NCBI GenBank assembly: GCA_958439195.1
Contig: OY288170.1
Location: forward strand, 3,100-67,099
Direction: 5' to 3'
Origin: an uncultured Paracoccaceae bacterium
GTDB lineage: Bacteria > Pseudomonadota > Alphaproteobacteria > Rhodobacterales > Rhodobacteraceae
DNA: 64,000 nt
The position numbers and the translations under genes were made by a program. This document shows, piece by piece, positions 43,407-52,332 of the stretch; position 1 is the stretch's first letter; every line of letters starts with the position of its first letter. The notes beneath the pieces were generated by a model. The model had not been told where the DNA came from and searched no databases. It was given only the letters and a program-made list of their open reading frames with translations.

Positions 43407-43937
43407 ATGACCGGTATCTCACAAAGTTGCAGCATGGTTTCCGCCACCGAACAATTCACGTCCACCGCAACTTCCGAACCCAGCCCCGCCCCGCGCCCGG
43501 CGCATATCGTGGTGTTTTGCGACCGCCCCGGTCCGCTTGATCCGCTGTTGGACTGGCTTGCCGAAAAGGGCGCACAAATCACCCAAATGCCGCTGCGCCG
43601 CTTGCCGCTTGATTGGTTCGATGACCATGCCGAAAGCCACGATGTCGCGCTGGTCGATGCCGATTTCCTGGGTGACGAAGGTGCCATGATCGACTTTGGC
43701 ATCCGCCTACGCCGCTTTGCCCCCGGCCTGCCGGTGATCATGGCGTCGCGCCGCGTCACCGCATCGGATTACTCTACCGAACGCATGGCGATCTGCGACG
43801 TCACCCTGCGGATGCCCGTCACCCGCGGCGATCTGCTCGAAGCACTCTCTGCCGCGCTGGAAAATCACAGCCACTGGATGGAAAAGCGCAACGAAGGCCG
43901 CCTCGCCATCGCGGGCGCGCCGCCACCCGCCGCCTGA
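43407..43937 (+). CDS. Receiver-like protein of unknown function
   Basis: 176 residues. After a disordered N terminus (about 30 residues) the protein looks like a CheY-type alpha/beta fold: AHIVVFCDRPGPLDPLLDWLAEKGAQITQM, DVALVDADFLGDEG (strand 3 with Asp), LPVIMASRRVTASDYSTERMAICDVTLRMPVTRGDLLEALSAAL (Ser/Thr and the Lys replaced by Arg/Met-Pro context). The acidic pocket seems incomplete, so it may be a pseudo-receiver. Start uncertain (ATG 43407 or 43434). Confidence 0.6.
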   Translation: MTGISQSCSMVSATEQFTSTATSEPSPAPRPAHIVVFCDRPGPLDPLLDWLAEKGAQITQMPLRRLPLDWFDDHAESHDVALVDADFLGDEGAMIDFGIRLRRFAPGLPVIMASRRVTASDYSTERMAICDVTLRMPVTRGDLLEALSAALENHSHWMEKRNEGRLAIAGAPPPAA

Positions 43938-43991
43938 CCCGCCCCGACAAGGGAAAGGGTTGGGAAGCGGGTCACTCCCCCCGAAAACCGC

Positions 43992-44735
43992 TTACGCCAG
44001 TTGCGCCGCCACATCCTCGGGGATGTCGAAATTGTGCGTCACTTCCTGCACATCGTCATCCTCTTCCAGCATGTCGATCAACCGCAGCAGCTTGGTCGCC
44101 GTTTCCAGATCTACCTCGGTCCGCGATTGCGGCCGCCAGACCAGCTTTGATTCCAGCGACTCCCCCAGCGCCTTTTCCAGCGCATCGGATACATCCGACA
44201 ACGCCTCGACGCTGCAATAGATCCAGTGGCCTTCCTCATCGGATTCCACATCATCCGCGCCCGCATCCAGCGCCGCCATCATCACGTCATCCGCCGACCC
44301 GACCGCGGCCGGATAGGAAATCTCGCCCACCCGGTCAAAGGAATGGCTGACCGATCCGGTCTGCCCAAGGTTCCCGCCGCATTTGGTGAAATAGGACCGC
44401 ACATTGCTGGCCGTGCGGTTCAGGTTGTCGGTCATCGCCTCGACGATGATCGCAATCCCGTTCACGCCATAGCCTTCATAGCGAATCTCGGTGTAATCCG
44501 CCGCATCGCCGCCTTGCGATTTCTTGATCGCGCGCTCGATCACGTCCTTGGGCATCGACACCGCTTTGGATGCCTTGACCGCAAGCCGCAGACGCGGGTT
44601 CTTGTCGGGATCGGGGTCGCCCATCTTTGCGGCGACGGTGATCTCCTTCGCCAGCTTGGAAAACATCTTGGACCGCAGTTTATCCTGCTTGCCCTTGCGA
44701 TGCTGAATGTTCGCCCATTTGGAATGGCCTGCCAT
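43992..44735 (-). CDS. YebC/PmpR family transcriptional or translational regulator
   Basis: 247 residues. MAGHSKWANIQHRKGKQDKLRSKMFSKLAKEITVAAKMGDPDPDKNPRLRLAVKAS is the diagnostic YebC N terminus. IRYEGYGVNGIAIIVEAMTDNLNRTASNVRSYFTKCGGNLGQTGSVSHSFDR follows. Length is standard. Recent work links this family to relief of ribosome stalling at polyproline; older names call it a DNA-binding regulator. The ORF extends upstream to 44822 but the start at 44733-44735 is conserved. Confidence 0.96.
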   Translation of the reverse strand: MAGHSKWANIQHRKGKQDKLRSKMFSKLAKEITVAAKMGDPDPDKNPRLRLAVKASKAVSMPKDVIERAIKKSQGGDAADYTEIRYEGYGVNGIAIIVEAMTDNLNRTASNVRSYFTKCGGNLGQTGSVSHSFDRVGEISYPAAVGSADDVMMAALDAGADDVESDEEGHWIYCSVEALSDVSDALEKALGESLESKLVWRPQSRTEVDLETATKLLRLIDMLEEDDDVQEVTHNFDIPEDVAAQLA

Positions 44736-44860
44736 GACCCGTGCTCCGCTTGCCCTGTCGGGGTGCCCCGTTGGGCGGCCCGGTCGGGATGCCCATTTCG
44801 GATGATGGCGTCCTATACACAACCCAGGCAGGGAACGGCAACCCCGCCCGCCCGATCAGA

Positions 44861-45235
44861 TCAATCGCCCGATCCGTCCCGCTCTGGCGGGGGCGAAGTA
44901 AAAGTCCAGCTTTCCACCCCATCCGTGATCTCGACCTGTGCCATCGGCGCGACCAGCCCCTGCGCCCCCAACACCCCGGTCAACCCCGTCCACAATTGAC
45001 GCAGCAGGTTGGGCCGATCCACCACTGTCACCCGGTAATCATACCCCGGCCCGCACGGCTCCAGCCGCCCCATTCCGCCCGCAGCCGCCCAATCCGCCCG
45101 GCACAGCGTCCCATCGCTCAGGTTCACCGTCAGCACTTCGGATGACAGCCGCGCCGCCTGTGGCTCCACCCGGCCGCCCTGCATCACACAGCCCGCCAGT
45201 CCCGCAACACCCGCCACCACCCACAGCTTGCGCAT
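44861..45235 (-). CDS. Predicted lipoprotein
   Basis: 124 residues. Signal and lipobox MRKLWVVAGVAGLAGC (Cys 16). The mature part has two Cys (GTLCRADW and EPCGPGYDYRVTV) that could form a disulphide. Function unknown. It lies 11 bp after the SLC13-type transporter gene on the same strand. Confidence 0.78.
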   Translation of the reverse strand: MRKLWVVAGVAGLAGCVMQGGRVEPQAARLSSEVLTVNLSDGTLCRADWAAAGGMGRLEPCGPGYDYRVTVVDRPNLLRQLWTGLTGVLGAQGLVAPMAQVEITDGVESWTFTSPPPERDGSGD

Positions 45236-45246
45236 CCCGTCTCTCC

Positions 45247-47025
45247 CTAAAGCGGCCAGATCACCGGGATCAGGGCAGATGCCACCAGTCCCGTGATGAT
45301 GTTCAACGGGATACCCACCCGCATGTAATCCGAAAACCGGTATCCACCGGGGCCATAAACCATCATGTTGGTTTGATACCCCACCGGCGTGGCAAAGGCG
45401 ACCGACGCGGAAAACATCACCGCCACCACAAAGGGCCGTGGGTCCACCCCCAACGACTGCGCCAACTGAATGACAATCGGGGTATAGATCACCGCCACCG
45501 CGTTATTCGACAGAAACTCCGTCAACGCGAGGCCAAGGAAATAGACACACAGGATCATCACAAACGGCGTCATCTCGGCCATATAGGGCGATACCGCCCC
45601 CACGATCATCGCCACTGCGCCGGAATGTTCCAACCCCTGCCCGACGGCCAGCATGGCAAAAATCATTGCCATCAACCGCCCATCAACAAAGGAAAACGCC
45701 TCCTCCGCATCCACGCAGCGCGTGATCAACATCACCGCCACCGCCAGCACCCCCAGCGCAAGGATCGGCGCCAGATCAAAGGCCGACAGCACCACGATCC
45801 CCGCCAGCGCGGCAATCGCAATCGGGGCCTTGCTGCGCCGGAACGGCTTGATCGACGGGCGGCTGATATCCACCAGATCCATATCCGCCGCCAACCGCTG
45901 AATATCCTCGACCGCACCCTCCAGCAGCAGCGTATCGCCCACCCGCACCGTCAGATCATCCAACTGCCGCCCGATGTTCTGGTTCCGCCGATGCGCCGCC
46001 AGCACATAAACCCCATACCGCCGCCGCAACCGCAATTCGCCCAGCCGCCGCCCCTCCATCCGGCAACCGGGGGAAATCAGCACCTCCACCGTCTCGGTCC
46101 GGGTCGATGACAGCTTGTCCACCAGATGCAGATCCTTGCGCGTCTGCAATCCCAGCAATTCCGTCATCTCGGTCCGCAGAACCACCCGGTCCCCGGCCTC
46201 CAGCACCACCGGCGCCAGTTCCCGCCGCAGCGACGCATCGCCGCGCAGCACGTCGATCAACCGCACGCCATCACGCTTGAACAGGTCAATATCCAGCACC
46301 GCCTGCCCGATCAGCGGGCTGTCCTCAGGGATCGCCACTTCGGTAAAATACTTCATCTTGCGCCGGTCGCTCAGCAACACGCCCATCGATTGCCGCACCG
46401 GCAGCAACCGGTCCGCCGTCAGCGCCAGAAACGCCCCACCCACCAGCAGGACCGCAATCCCCAGCGGCATGATCTCGAATATCGAAAAATGCTCTAGCCC
46501 GGCCTTCGCTGCCACCCCGTCAACCAACAGGTTGGTCGATGTCCCGATCAACGTCAGCATCCCGCCCATCACCGTGATATAGGACAGCGGGATCAGCAAC
46601 TTTGACGGCGCCGTCCCCATCCGCACCGCCATCTGCATCACCACCGGGATCATCACCGCCACCAGCGGCGTGTTGTTCATGAAGGCCGACGCCACGGCAA
46701 TCACCGCAAACAGCACCACGATGGTCCGCTTCGGACGGTCGCTGACATGCCGCTCGGCGGTGCGCACCACCATATCCACCGCGCCGGTCCGCACCAGCCC
46801 GCCCATCACCAGAAACATCAACACGATGGTCCAGGGCGCGGCGTTCGACAGAACCGAAATCCCGTCCGCCACCGGCAAAATCCCCAGCATCAACATCAGC
46901 GCCGCCCCGCCCAGCGCCGTCACCTCAACCGGATAGACCTCGCGCACGAACAGCACGAACATCGCCACCATGATGGCAATCGCCACCCAGGGCTGCACCT
47001 CCGCCGCCAGTTCAAATCCGAACAT
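45247..47025 (-). CDS. SLC13/DASS family transporter with two RCK_C (TrkA-C) domains
   Basis: 592 residues. N-terminal ion-transporter half (AIMVAMFVLFVREVYPVEVTALGG, MNNTPLVAVMIPVVMQMA, MLTLIGTSTNLLVDG), two cytosolic RCK_C domains at about 205-395 (IPEDSPLIGQAVLDIDL, LISPGCRMEGRRLGELRLRRRYGVYVLAAHRR), then the second membrane half ending in SNNAVAVIYTPIVIQLA and FATPVGYQTNMMVYGPGGY. This layout is typical of sulfate/dicarboxylate-type SLC13 proteins. The start at 47025 has GAGGGGACGGG upstream; 47049 is an alternative. Substrate not determined. Confidence 0.9.
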   Translation of the reverse strand: MFGFELAAEVQPWVAIAIMVAMFVLFVREVYPVEVTALGGAALMLMLGILPVADGISVLSNAAPWTIVLMFLVMGGLVRTGAVDMVVRTAERHVSDRPKRTIVVLFAVIAVASAFMNNTPLVAVMIPVVMQMAVRMGTAPSKLLIPLSYITVMGGMLTLIGTSTNLLVDGVAAKAGLEHFSIFEIMPLGIAVLLVGGAFLALTADRLLPVRQSMGVLLSDRRKMKYFTEVAIPEDSPLIGQAVLDIDLFKRDGVRLIDVLRGDASLRRELAPVVLEAGDRVVLRTEMTELLGLQTRKDLHLVDKLSSTRTETVEVLISPGCRMEGRRLGELRLRRRYGVYVLAAHRRNQNIGRQLDDLTVRVGDTLLLEGAVEDIQRLAADMDLVDISRPSIKPFRRSKAPIAIAALAGIVVLSAFDLAPILALGVLAVAVMLITRCVDAEEAFSFVDGRLMAMIFAMLAVGQGLEHSGAVAMIVGAVSPYMAEMTPFVMILCVYFLGLALTEFLSNNAVAVIYTPIVIQLAQSLGVDPRPFVVAVMFSASVAFATPVGYQTNMMVYGPGGYRFSDYMRVGIPLNIITGLVASALIPVIWPL

Positions 47026-47055
47026 CCCGTCCCCTCGCACCATATCCACAGCGCG

Positions 47056-47991
47056 TCAGGCGGCGGGCATCCCCCCCGGTGCCGCCTGCTTGCGCGGGCT
47101 GACCAATGCCACACCGCACAGAAGCAAAACAAGCGAAAGCCATAGGACCGGGGAAAATCTTTCCCCCAAAATGACCATCGCCCAGAAAATCCCCGCCCCG
47201 GTGACGATATAGGAACATTGCGCCGCAAACACCGCCCCCGCCCGAAACGCCAGCCAGACATAGGCCGCATAGATCACCGCATGGATCATCGAAGATCCCA
47301 CCAGCGCCGCCTCGGCCCGCCCGAAATCGGCGAACGGGTCAAAGAACTGCCCCGTCATCACCGCCACCGGCAAGCACAGCACCATCCCCGTGACCGATGC
47401 CCCGAACATCGCCTGCACCGGGTCCATCCCCGCCATGCCCTTGCGCGCCACAAACAGCCCCTCCAGCGCATAGCAGAACGGACCCACCAACGCGATCGGC
47501 AGGAATGCCACCATCGCCGGATCGGGCAGCGCCGCCCCCGGCGCCGCCAGCAGCGCCACCGCCACCAATCCCAAAACCAACCCCGCCAGCCGCGCCCAAC
47601 CGAACCGCTCCATCCCCAACATCAGCGCAAGGGGAAAGGCGATCATCGGCACCGCGGAAATCAGCATCGACATCACCCCCGACGGCAACCGCGCGATCGA
47701 CAGGTAAAAGGTCGCATTCGGGATCAACGTCCCCAGCAACGCCACCACCAGATAGAACCGCAGCGTGGCCTTCGTGAACACCAACCCCCGCCCCCGCGGC
47801 AGCGTGATGGCCCCAAGCACGGCAACACAGACCACCAACTGCCAAAAGATCAACCCGAACGGCAGATGCCCGGTCGACGTGGAAATCTTGCCCAAAGGCT
47901 GCGTCAACCCCCAGCCCAGCCCCAACATCAGCAGCACAGCCACCAGAAACCACCGCCGCCCCGCCATCGGCACCACCGCCGCGGTGGTCAC
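47056..47991 (-). CDS. DMT superfamily (EamA) transporter
   Basis: 311 residues with ten predicted membrane segments and two EamA repeats: VLLMLGLGWGLTQPLGKISTSTG, ATFYLSIARLPSGVMSMLISAVPMIAFPLALMLGMERFGWARLAGLVLGLVAVALLAAPG in the first and GAVFAAQCSYIVTGAGIFWAMVILGERFSPVLWLSLVLLLCGVALV in the second. Start overlaps the YmdB stop by 4 bp, so the two are cotranscribed. Substrate unknown. Confidence 0.9.
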   Translation of the reverse strand: MTTAAVVPMAGRRWFLVAVLLMLGLGWGLTQPLGKISTSTGHLPFGLIFWQLVVCVAVLGAITLPRGRGLVFTKATLRFYLVVALLGTLIPNATFYLSIARLPSGVMSMLISAVPMIAFPLALMLGMERFGWARLAGLVLGLVAVALLAAPGAALPDPAMVAFLPIALVGPFCYALEGLFVARKGMAGMDPVQAMFGASVTGMVLCLPVAVMTGQFFDPFADFGRAEAALVGSSMIHAVIYAAYVWLAFRAGAVFAAQCSYIVTGAGIFWAMVILGERFSPVLWLSLVLLLCGVALVSPRKQAAPGGMPAA

Positions 47992-48800
47992 GGCGCGCTC
48001 TCCTGCAACCGCCCGCCCACCCGCACCGGCACCACGCGGTTCGCGCGCCCCGTCCGGTCATCGGTTTCCACGAACACGCCCGACAGCGTGGCCTCGCCCA
48101 TCGCCGGCTCGAACCGCCCCTTCGCCATGCCCGTCACGAACCGGCGCAGCGGCTCCAGCTTTTCCATCCCGATCACGCTGTCATAATCGCCGCACATCCC
48201 GGCATCCGACAGATAGGCCGTCCCACCCTTCAGGATCATCGCATCCGCCGTCGGCACATGGGTATGCGTCCCCACCACCAGCGAGGCCTGCCCGTCGCAC
48301 CAATGCCCCATCCCCATCTTCTCGGAGGTCGCCTCACAATGCACATCGACAATCGCCGCCTGCACCATGCCGCCCATCGGATGCGCCTTCAGCACCGCTT
48401 CGATGGCCGAAAACGGGTCATCAAAGGGCCGCTTCATGAACACCTGCCCCAACACCTGCGCCACCAGAACCTTGCGCCCCTGCGTCGCGGTGAACACCCG
48501 CCACCCCTTGCCGGGGGCCATCTTTGAAAAATTGATCGGCCGGATGATGCGCGGTTCCGTCTCGATGAAACTCAGCATGTCCTTCTGGTCAAAGGCATGA
48601 TCGCCCAGCGTGATGCAATCTGCCCCCGCCGCCAGAATCCCCTTGGCATGTTCCGGCGTCAGCCCCGCCCCGCTTGAGGCATTCTCGCCATTCACCACCA
48701 CGAAATCGAGGTGCCACGCCTCGCGCAGCCCCGGCAGCCGCGCCGCCACCGCCGCACGCCCCGCCCGCCCCATCACATCGCCCAGAAAAAGGATACGCAT
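47988..48800 (-). CDS. YmdB family metallophosphoesterase
   Basis: 270 residues. Dimetal site motifs: MRILFLGDVMGRAGRAAVAARLPGL (Asp 8), VVNGENASSGAGLTPE (Asn), DCITLGDHAFDQKDM, VDVHCEATSEKMGMG and VVGTHTHVPTADA. Bacillus YmdB is a cyclic-nucleotide phosphodiesterase; activity here is inferred. First gene of a two-gene unit with the DMT transporter. Confidence 0.93.
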   Translation of the reverse strand: MRILFLGDVMGRAGRAAVAARLPGLREAWHLDFVVVNGENASSGAGLTPEHAKGILAAGADCITLGDHAFDQKDMLSFIETEPRIIRPINFSKMAPGKGWRVFTATQGRKVLVAQVLGQVFMKRPFDDPFSAIEAVLKAHPMGGMVQAAIVDVHCEATSEKMGMGHWCDGQASLVVGTHTHVPTADAMILKGGTAYLSDAGMCGDYDSVIGMEKLEPLRRFVTGMAKGRFEPAMGEATLSGVFVETDDRTGRANRVVPVRVGGRLQESAP

Positions 48801-49235
48801 CCCTTCGCCCTACGCCGCGCCACGGGAAACGGCAATCCCGTTCCCGACCCCACCCCGTCGCAAACCAAACCCGCCCGCAAACAAAGCCCGCCCGCAAACC
48901 AAACTCGGCCACCAACATCCCCGCGCACCCACCAACATCCCAGCGCACGACCCACCTCAATCCACAAACCAAACCCTGCCCATTCACCTTGGCCCAAATA
49001 CCCAACTCCACCCTCCCCACCCCGCGCACCTGTCAACAAAGCCGCACAGTCAGCCCTCCCCGCCCCTGCGCGTGGACGCACCATCTCTCCCTAAAACCCC
49101 TTCCAGTCTCTCCAGATTTGTATGCACGCCCGTCTGCACTGCGCGTCTGCACCAGCCGCTGCACAGCCCCTTTCCCCCAACCCCCTGAAACAAAAGCCCC
49201 TTCCCCCCACCCCGAACCCGCCCTACCTTCCCGGT
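48801..49235. other. 435-bp C-rich, gene-free divergent region with short tandem repeats
   Basis: Separates ymdB (minus) from the helicase (plus). The plus strand is strikingly C/A-rich. It contains CCCGCCCGCAAAC twice (48870 and 48887), a 20-bp tandem pair beginning ACCAACATCCC (48911-48930 and 48931-48950), and a lone half of the CCAAGATGAA-type repeat (TTCACCTTGGCCCAAATACC, near 48983). No gene is credible. Confidence 0.65.
48911..48950 (+). repeat. 20-bp tandem duplication
   Basis: Two adjacent copies of ACCAACATCCCxGCGCACxx, differing at three positions. It is flanked on the left by a 17-bp-spaced pair of CCCGCCCGCAAAC. Confidence 0.7.
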
Positions 49236-51629
49236 ATGACCCTTCCCCAACCCCTCACCGACTGGTTCTCCGCCAAGGGCTGGACACTTCATGCGCACCA
49301 ACAGGCCATGCTGGCCCGCGCCAAAGACCCCGCCACTCTCCTCATCGCCCCCACCGGCGGCGGCAAGACGCTGGCCGGGTTCCTGCCCACCCTGGCTGAA
49401 CTTGGCACCACCCCGCCCCCCGGCCTCCACACGCTCTACATCTCGCCGCTCAAGGCGCTCACCGCCGACATCCGCCGCAACCTGCGCACCCCGGTCGAAG
49501 GCGCGGGCCTGCCCATCCGCGTCGAAGATCGCACCGGCGACACCACCTACACCCAGCGCCGCCGCCAACGCGCCGACCCGCCGCACATCCTGCTCACCAC
49601 ACCCGAAAGCCTTGCGCTCCTGCTGTCCTACGAAGACGCGCCCCGCATTTTCCAATCCCTCCAACGGGTTGTGATCGACGAACTGCACGCGCTGGCCGAA
49701 TCCAAACGCGGCGACCAACTCATGCTGCTGCTGTCACGCCTCGAATCCCTCAGCCCAAACCTGCGCCGCGTCGGCCTCTCCGCCACCGTCGAAGACCCGC
49801 CCGCCCTCGCCCGCTTCCTCGCGCCACAAGCCTGCAACATCCTGCAAGCCGATCCCGGCCCCGACCCCGACATCGCCATGCTGGAAACCGATGATCCCCC
49901 ACCTTGGAGCGGCGGTGGCGGCCGCTACGCGATGCGCGCCATCCTCGATCAGGTCCGCCGCCACCGCACCACGCTCATCTTCCACAACACCCGCGCGCAG
50001 GCGGAACTCTTTTTCCATGACCTCTGGCTACAGAACGACGAAGGGCTTCCCATCGGCATCCATCACGGCTCCCTCGCCCGCGAACAACGCGAACGGGTCG
50101 AAACCGCGATGGTCGAAGGCAAACTCCGCGCCATCGTCTGCACTGGTTCCCTCGACCTCGGCATCGACTGGGGTGATGTGGACCTCGTGATCCAGGTGGG
50201 CGCCCCCAAGAACGTCAAACGACTGGTGCAAAGGATCGGCCGTGCCAACCACCGCTACAACGCCCCCTCCAAGGCGCTCATCCTGCCCGCCAACCGGTTC
50301 GAGGTGGTCGAATGCCGCGCCGCGCTGGATGCCGTCCGCGATCACACGCTGGATGGCGAACCGCGCGGCCCCGGCCCGCGCGACGTGCTGTGCCAGCACA
50401 TCCTGCTTACCGCCGCCGCTGGCCCGTTTTGTGCCGATGCCCTTTACGGCGAAGTCACCCGCGCCGGCCCCTATGCCGCCCTCACCCGCCCCGAATTCGA
50501 CGCCTGCCTCGATTTCTGCGCCACCGGCGGCTACGCCCTGCGCGCCTATGACAAGTGGCAGAGATTGCAGGAAAAAAGCGGCAAATGGCAGCTCCGCGAT
50601 CCCCGCACTGCTGCCATAATCCGCCAGAACCTTGGCACCATCATCGACACCGAAACCCTTAAGGTCCGGTTAAGAAATCGCCTCGGCGGCACCCCCTTGG
50701 GCGAGGTGGAAGAAGGCTTCGCCTCCACCCTCACCCCCGGCGACACCTTCCTTATCGGCGGTCAGGTCGTCCGCTATGAAGGGCTAAAGGAAATGACGGT
50801 CGAGGTGTCCCGCCAACCCGGCCGCGACCCGAAAGTCGCCACCTTCAACGGCACCAAATTCGCCACCTCCACCCTGCTGACCGAACGGATTCTGGCCATT
50901 TTCCAACAGGAAAGCTGGCCCGATCTGCCCACCCACACCGCCCGCTGGCTAGCCCTGCAACGCGACGTGTCACGCCTTCCCAGCCCTGACCGCCTGCTGG
51001 TGGAATCCTTCCCCCATGACGGGCGCGAACACCTTTGCATCTACGGTTTCGCAGGCCGCAACGCCATGCAGACGCTGGCCCTTCTGGTGACAAAAGTCAT
51101 GGAAGAACAGGGTCTTGCCCCGTTGGGTTTCGTTGCCACCGATTACGCCACCCTGATCTGGGGTCTTGACCCCGTCACCGACGCCGCCCCCCTGTTCGAC
51201 CTGGCACGCTTGCGCGATGGCTTGGAAACCTGGCTTGCCGGAAACGCCGTGATGAAACGCACCTTCCGCGCCAGCGCCATCATCGCGGGCCTCATCGAAC
51301 GCAGCCACCAAGGCCGCCGCAAGTCGGGCCGTCAGGCCACCTTCTCCTCCGACATCCTCTATGACACGCTGCGCAAATACGACCCCGACCACCTCCTGTT
51401 GCAGGTCACGCGGGAAGAGGCCGAACGCGGCCTCGTCGACTTCGCCCGCATCGAAGACATGCTCGCCCGCGTCGCAGGCCGGATCGACCTGATCCGCCTG
51501 CCCCGCGTCACCCCCCTTGCCGCGCCGCTGTTTCTGGAACCGAACAAGATCCCTGTCCACGGCACCGGGCGCGACCGCATGGTCGAAGAGGCCGCCCGCA
51601 AACTGATGGAAGAGGCGGGCCTCGCCTGA
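49236..51629 (+). CDS. Ligase-associated DEXH-box DNA helicase (Lhr-like)
   Basis: 797 residues, superfamily 2 helicase. Walker A IAPTGGGKTLAGF (about residue 46), Ia LYISPLKALTADIRRNL, DEXH box VVIDELHALAESKRGDQ, motif III GLSATVEDP, motif V TGSLDLGIDWGDVDLVIQVGAPK and VI QRIGRANHR. The C-terminal half resembles the Lhr core with its WH and beta-barrel domains. Together with the next gene (PdeM) it matches the ligase-associated DNA damage response set. The upstream frame to 49122 is low-complexity and rejected. Confidence 0.93.
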   Translation: MTLPQPLTDWFSAKGWTLHAHQQAMLARAKDPATLLIAPTGGGKTLAGFLPTLAELGTTPPPGLHTLYISPLKALTADIRRNLRTPVEGAGLPIRVEDRTGDTTYTQRRRQRADPPHILLTTPESLALLLSYEDAPRIFQSLQRVVIDELHALAESKRGDQLMLLLSRLESLSPNLRRVGLSATVEDPPALARFLAPQACNILQADPGPDPDIAMLETDDPPPWSGGGGRYAMRAILDQVRRHRTTLIFHNTRAQAELFFHDLWLQNDEGLPIGIHHGSLAREQRERVETAMVEGKLRAIVCTGSLDLGIDWGDVDLVIQVGAPKNVKRLVQRIGRANHRYNAPSKALILPANRFEVVECRAALDAVRDHTLDGEPRGPGPRDVLCQHILLTAAAGPFCADALYGEVTRAGPYAALTRPEFDACLDFCATGGYALRAYDKWQRLQEKSGKWQLRDPRTAAIIRQNLGTIIDTETLKVRLRNRLGGTPLGEVEEGFASTLTPGDTFLIGGQVVRYEGLKEMTVEVSRQPGRDPKVATFNGTKFATSTLLTERILAIFQQESWPDLPTHTARWLALQRDVSRLPSPDRLLVESFPHDGREHLCIYGFAGRNAMQTLALLVTKVMEEQGLAPLGFVATDYATLIWGLDPVTDAAPLFDLARLRDGLETWLAGNAVMKRTFRASAIIAGLIERSHQGRRKSGRQATFSSDILYDTLRKYDPDHLLLQVTREEAERGLVDFARIEDMLARVAGRIDLIRLPRVTPLAAPLFLEPNKIPVHGTGRDRMVEEAARKLMEEAGLA

Positions 51630-51670
51630 CCGGCTTGCAACGCGCCGTCGCGCAAGGCAATCCTCGCCCC

Positions 51671-52312
51671 ATGCACCACGCCTTCACCCTTGCCGATGAA
51701 ACCCTCCACGCCCTGCCCTCCGGCGCGCTCTACTGGCCCGCGCAGCGGCTTCTTTGTGTCTCTGACCTGCATCTTGGCAAATCCGAACGCCTCGCCCGTC
51801 GCGGCGGCGCCCTGCTGCCGCCCTATGAAACGCGCGAAACCCTGTCGAAACTGGATGCAGACATCGACCGCACCCAACCCGCCCATGTCGTCTGCCTTGG
51901 CGACAGCTTTGACGATCTCGCCGCCGCCGAAGGGCTAGAGGATACCGCCCGCCTCTGGCTCGCCCGCCTGATGGCGGGGCGGGAATGGACATGGATCGAA
52001 GGCAATCACGATGCAGGCCCGGTGGACCTTGGCGGCACGCATCTGGCCCGCCTGACGCTGGGGTCGCTCACCTTTCGCCACATCGCAGACCCGGCAGAAA
52101 GCGACGAAATTTCAGGCCATTACCACCCAAAGACCCGCATCAAGGGCAGCTCGCGCCCTTGCTTTCTGCTGGATGCACATCGCCTGATCCTGCCCGCCTA
52201 CGGCACCTATACCGGCGGACTGCGCAGCGAAGACGCTGCCCTTCGCGCCCTCATGCAAAAGGGCGCGCTGGCCATCCTCACCGGCCACCGCGCCCTTCCT
52301 GTTCCGCTCTAG
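51671..52312 (+). CDS. pdeM: Ligase-associated metallophosphoesterase/endonuclease PdeM
   Basis: 213 residues. Calcineurin-like phosphoesterase motifs in order: LLCVSDLHLGKSERLARRGG (D-x-H), VVCLGDSFDD (GD), WIEGNHDAGP (GNHD), ISGHYHPK (GHxH-type). It follows the helicase by 41 bp. In other bacteria these two genes travel with an ATP-dependent DNA ligase and an exonuclease; those two are absent here. Convergent with folD (20 bp between stops). Confidence 0.92.
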   Translation: MHHAFTLADETLHALPSGALYWPAQRLLCVSDLHLGKSERLARRGGALLPPYETRETLSKLDADIDRTQPAHVVCLGDSFDDLAAAEGLEDTARLWLARLMAGREWTWIEGNHDAGPVDLGGTHLARLTLGSLTFRHIADPAESDEISGHYHPKTRIKGSSRPCFLLDAHRLILPAYGTYTGGLRSEDAALRALMQKGALAILTGHRALPVPL

Positions 52313-52332
52313 GCGGGGTTTGCCGCCACGCC

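Noticed and set aside
48610..49235. Proline/threonine-rich plus-strand open frames before the helicase
   Set aside because: They lie antisense to ymdB and in C-rich low-complexity DNA; no ribosome-binding site or family match.
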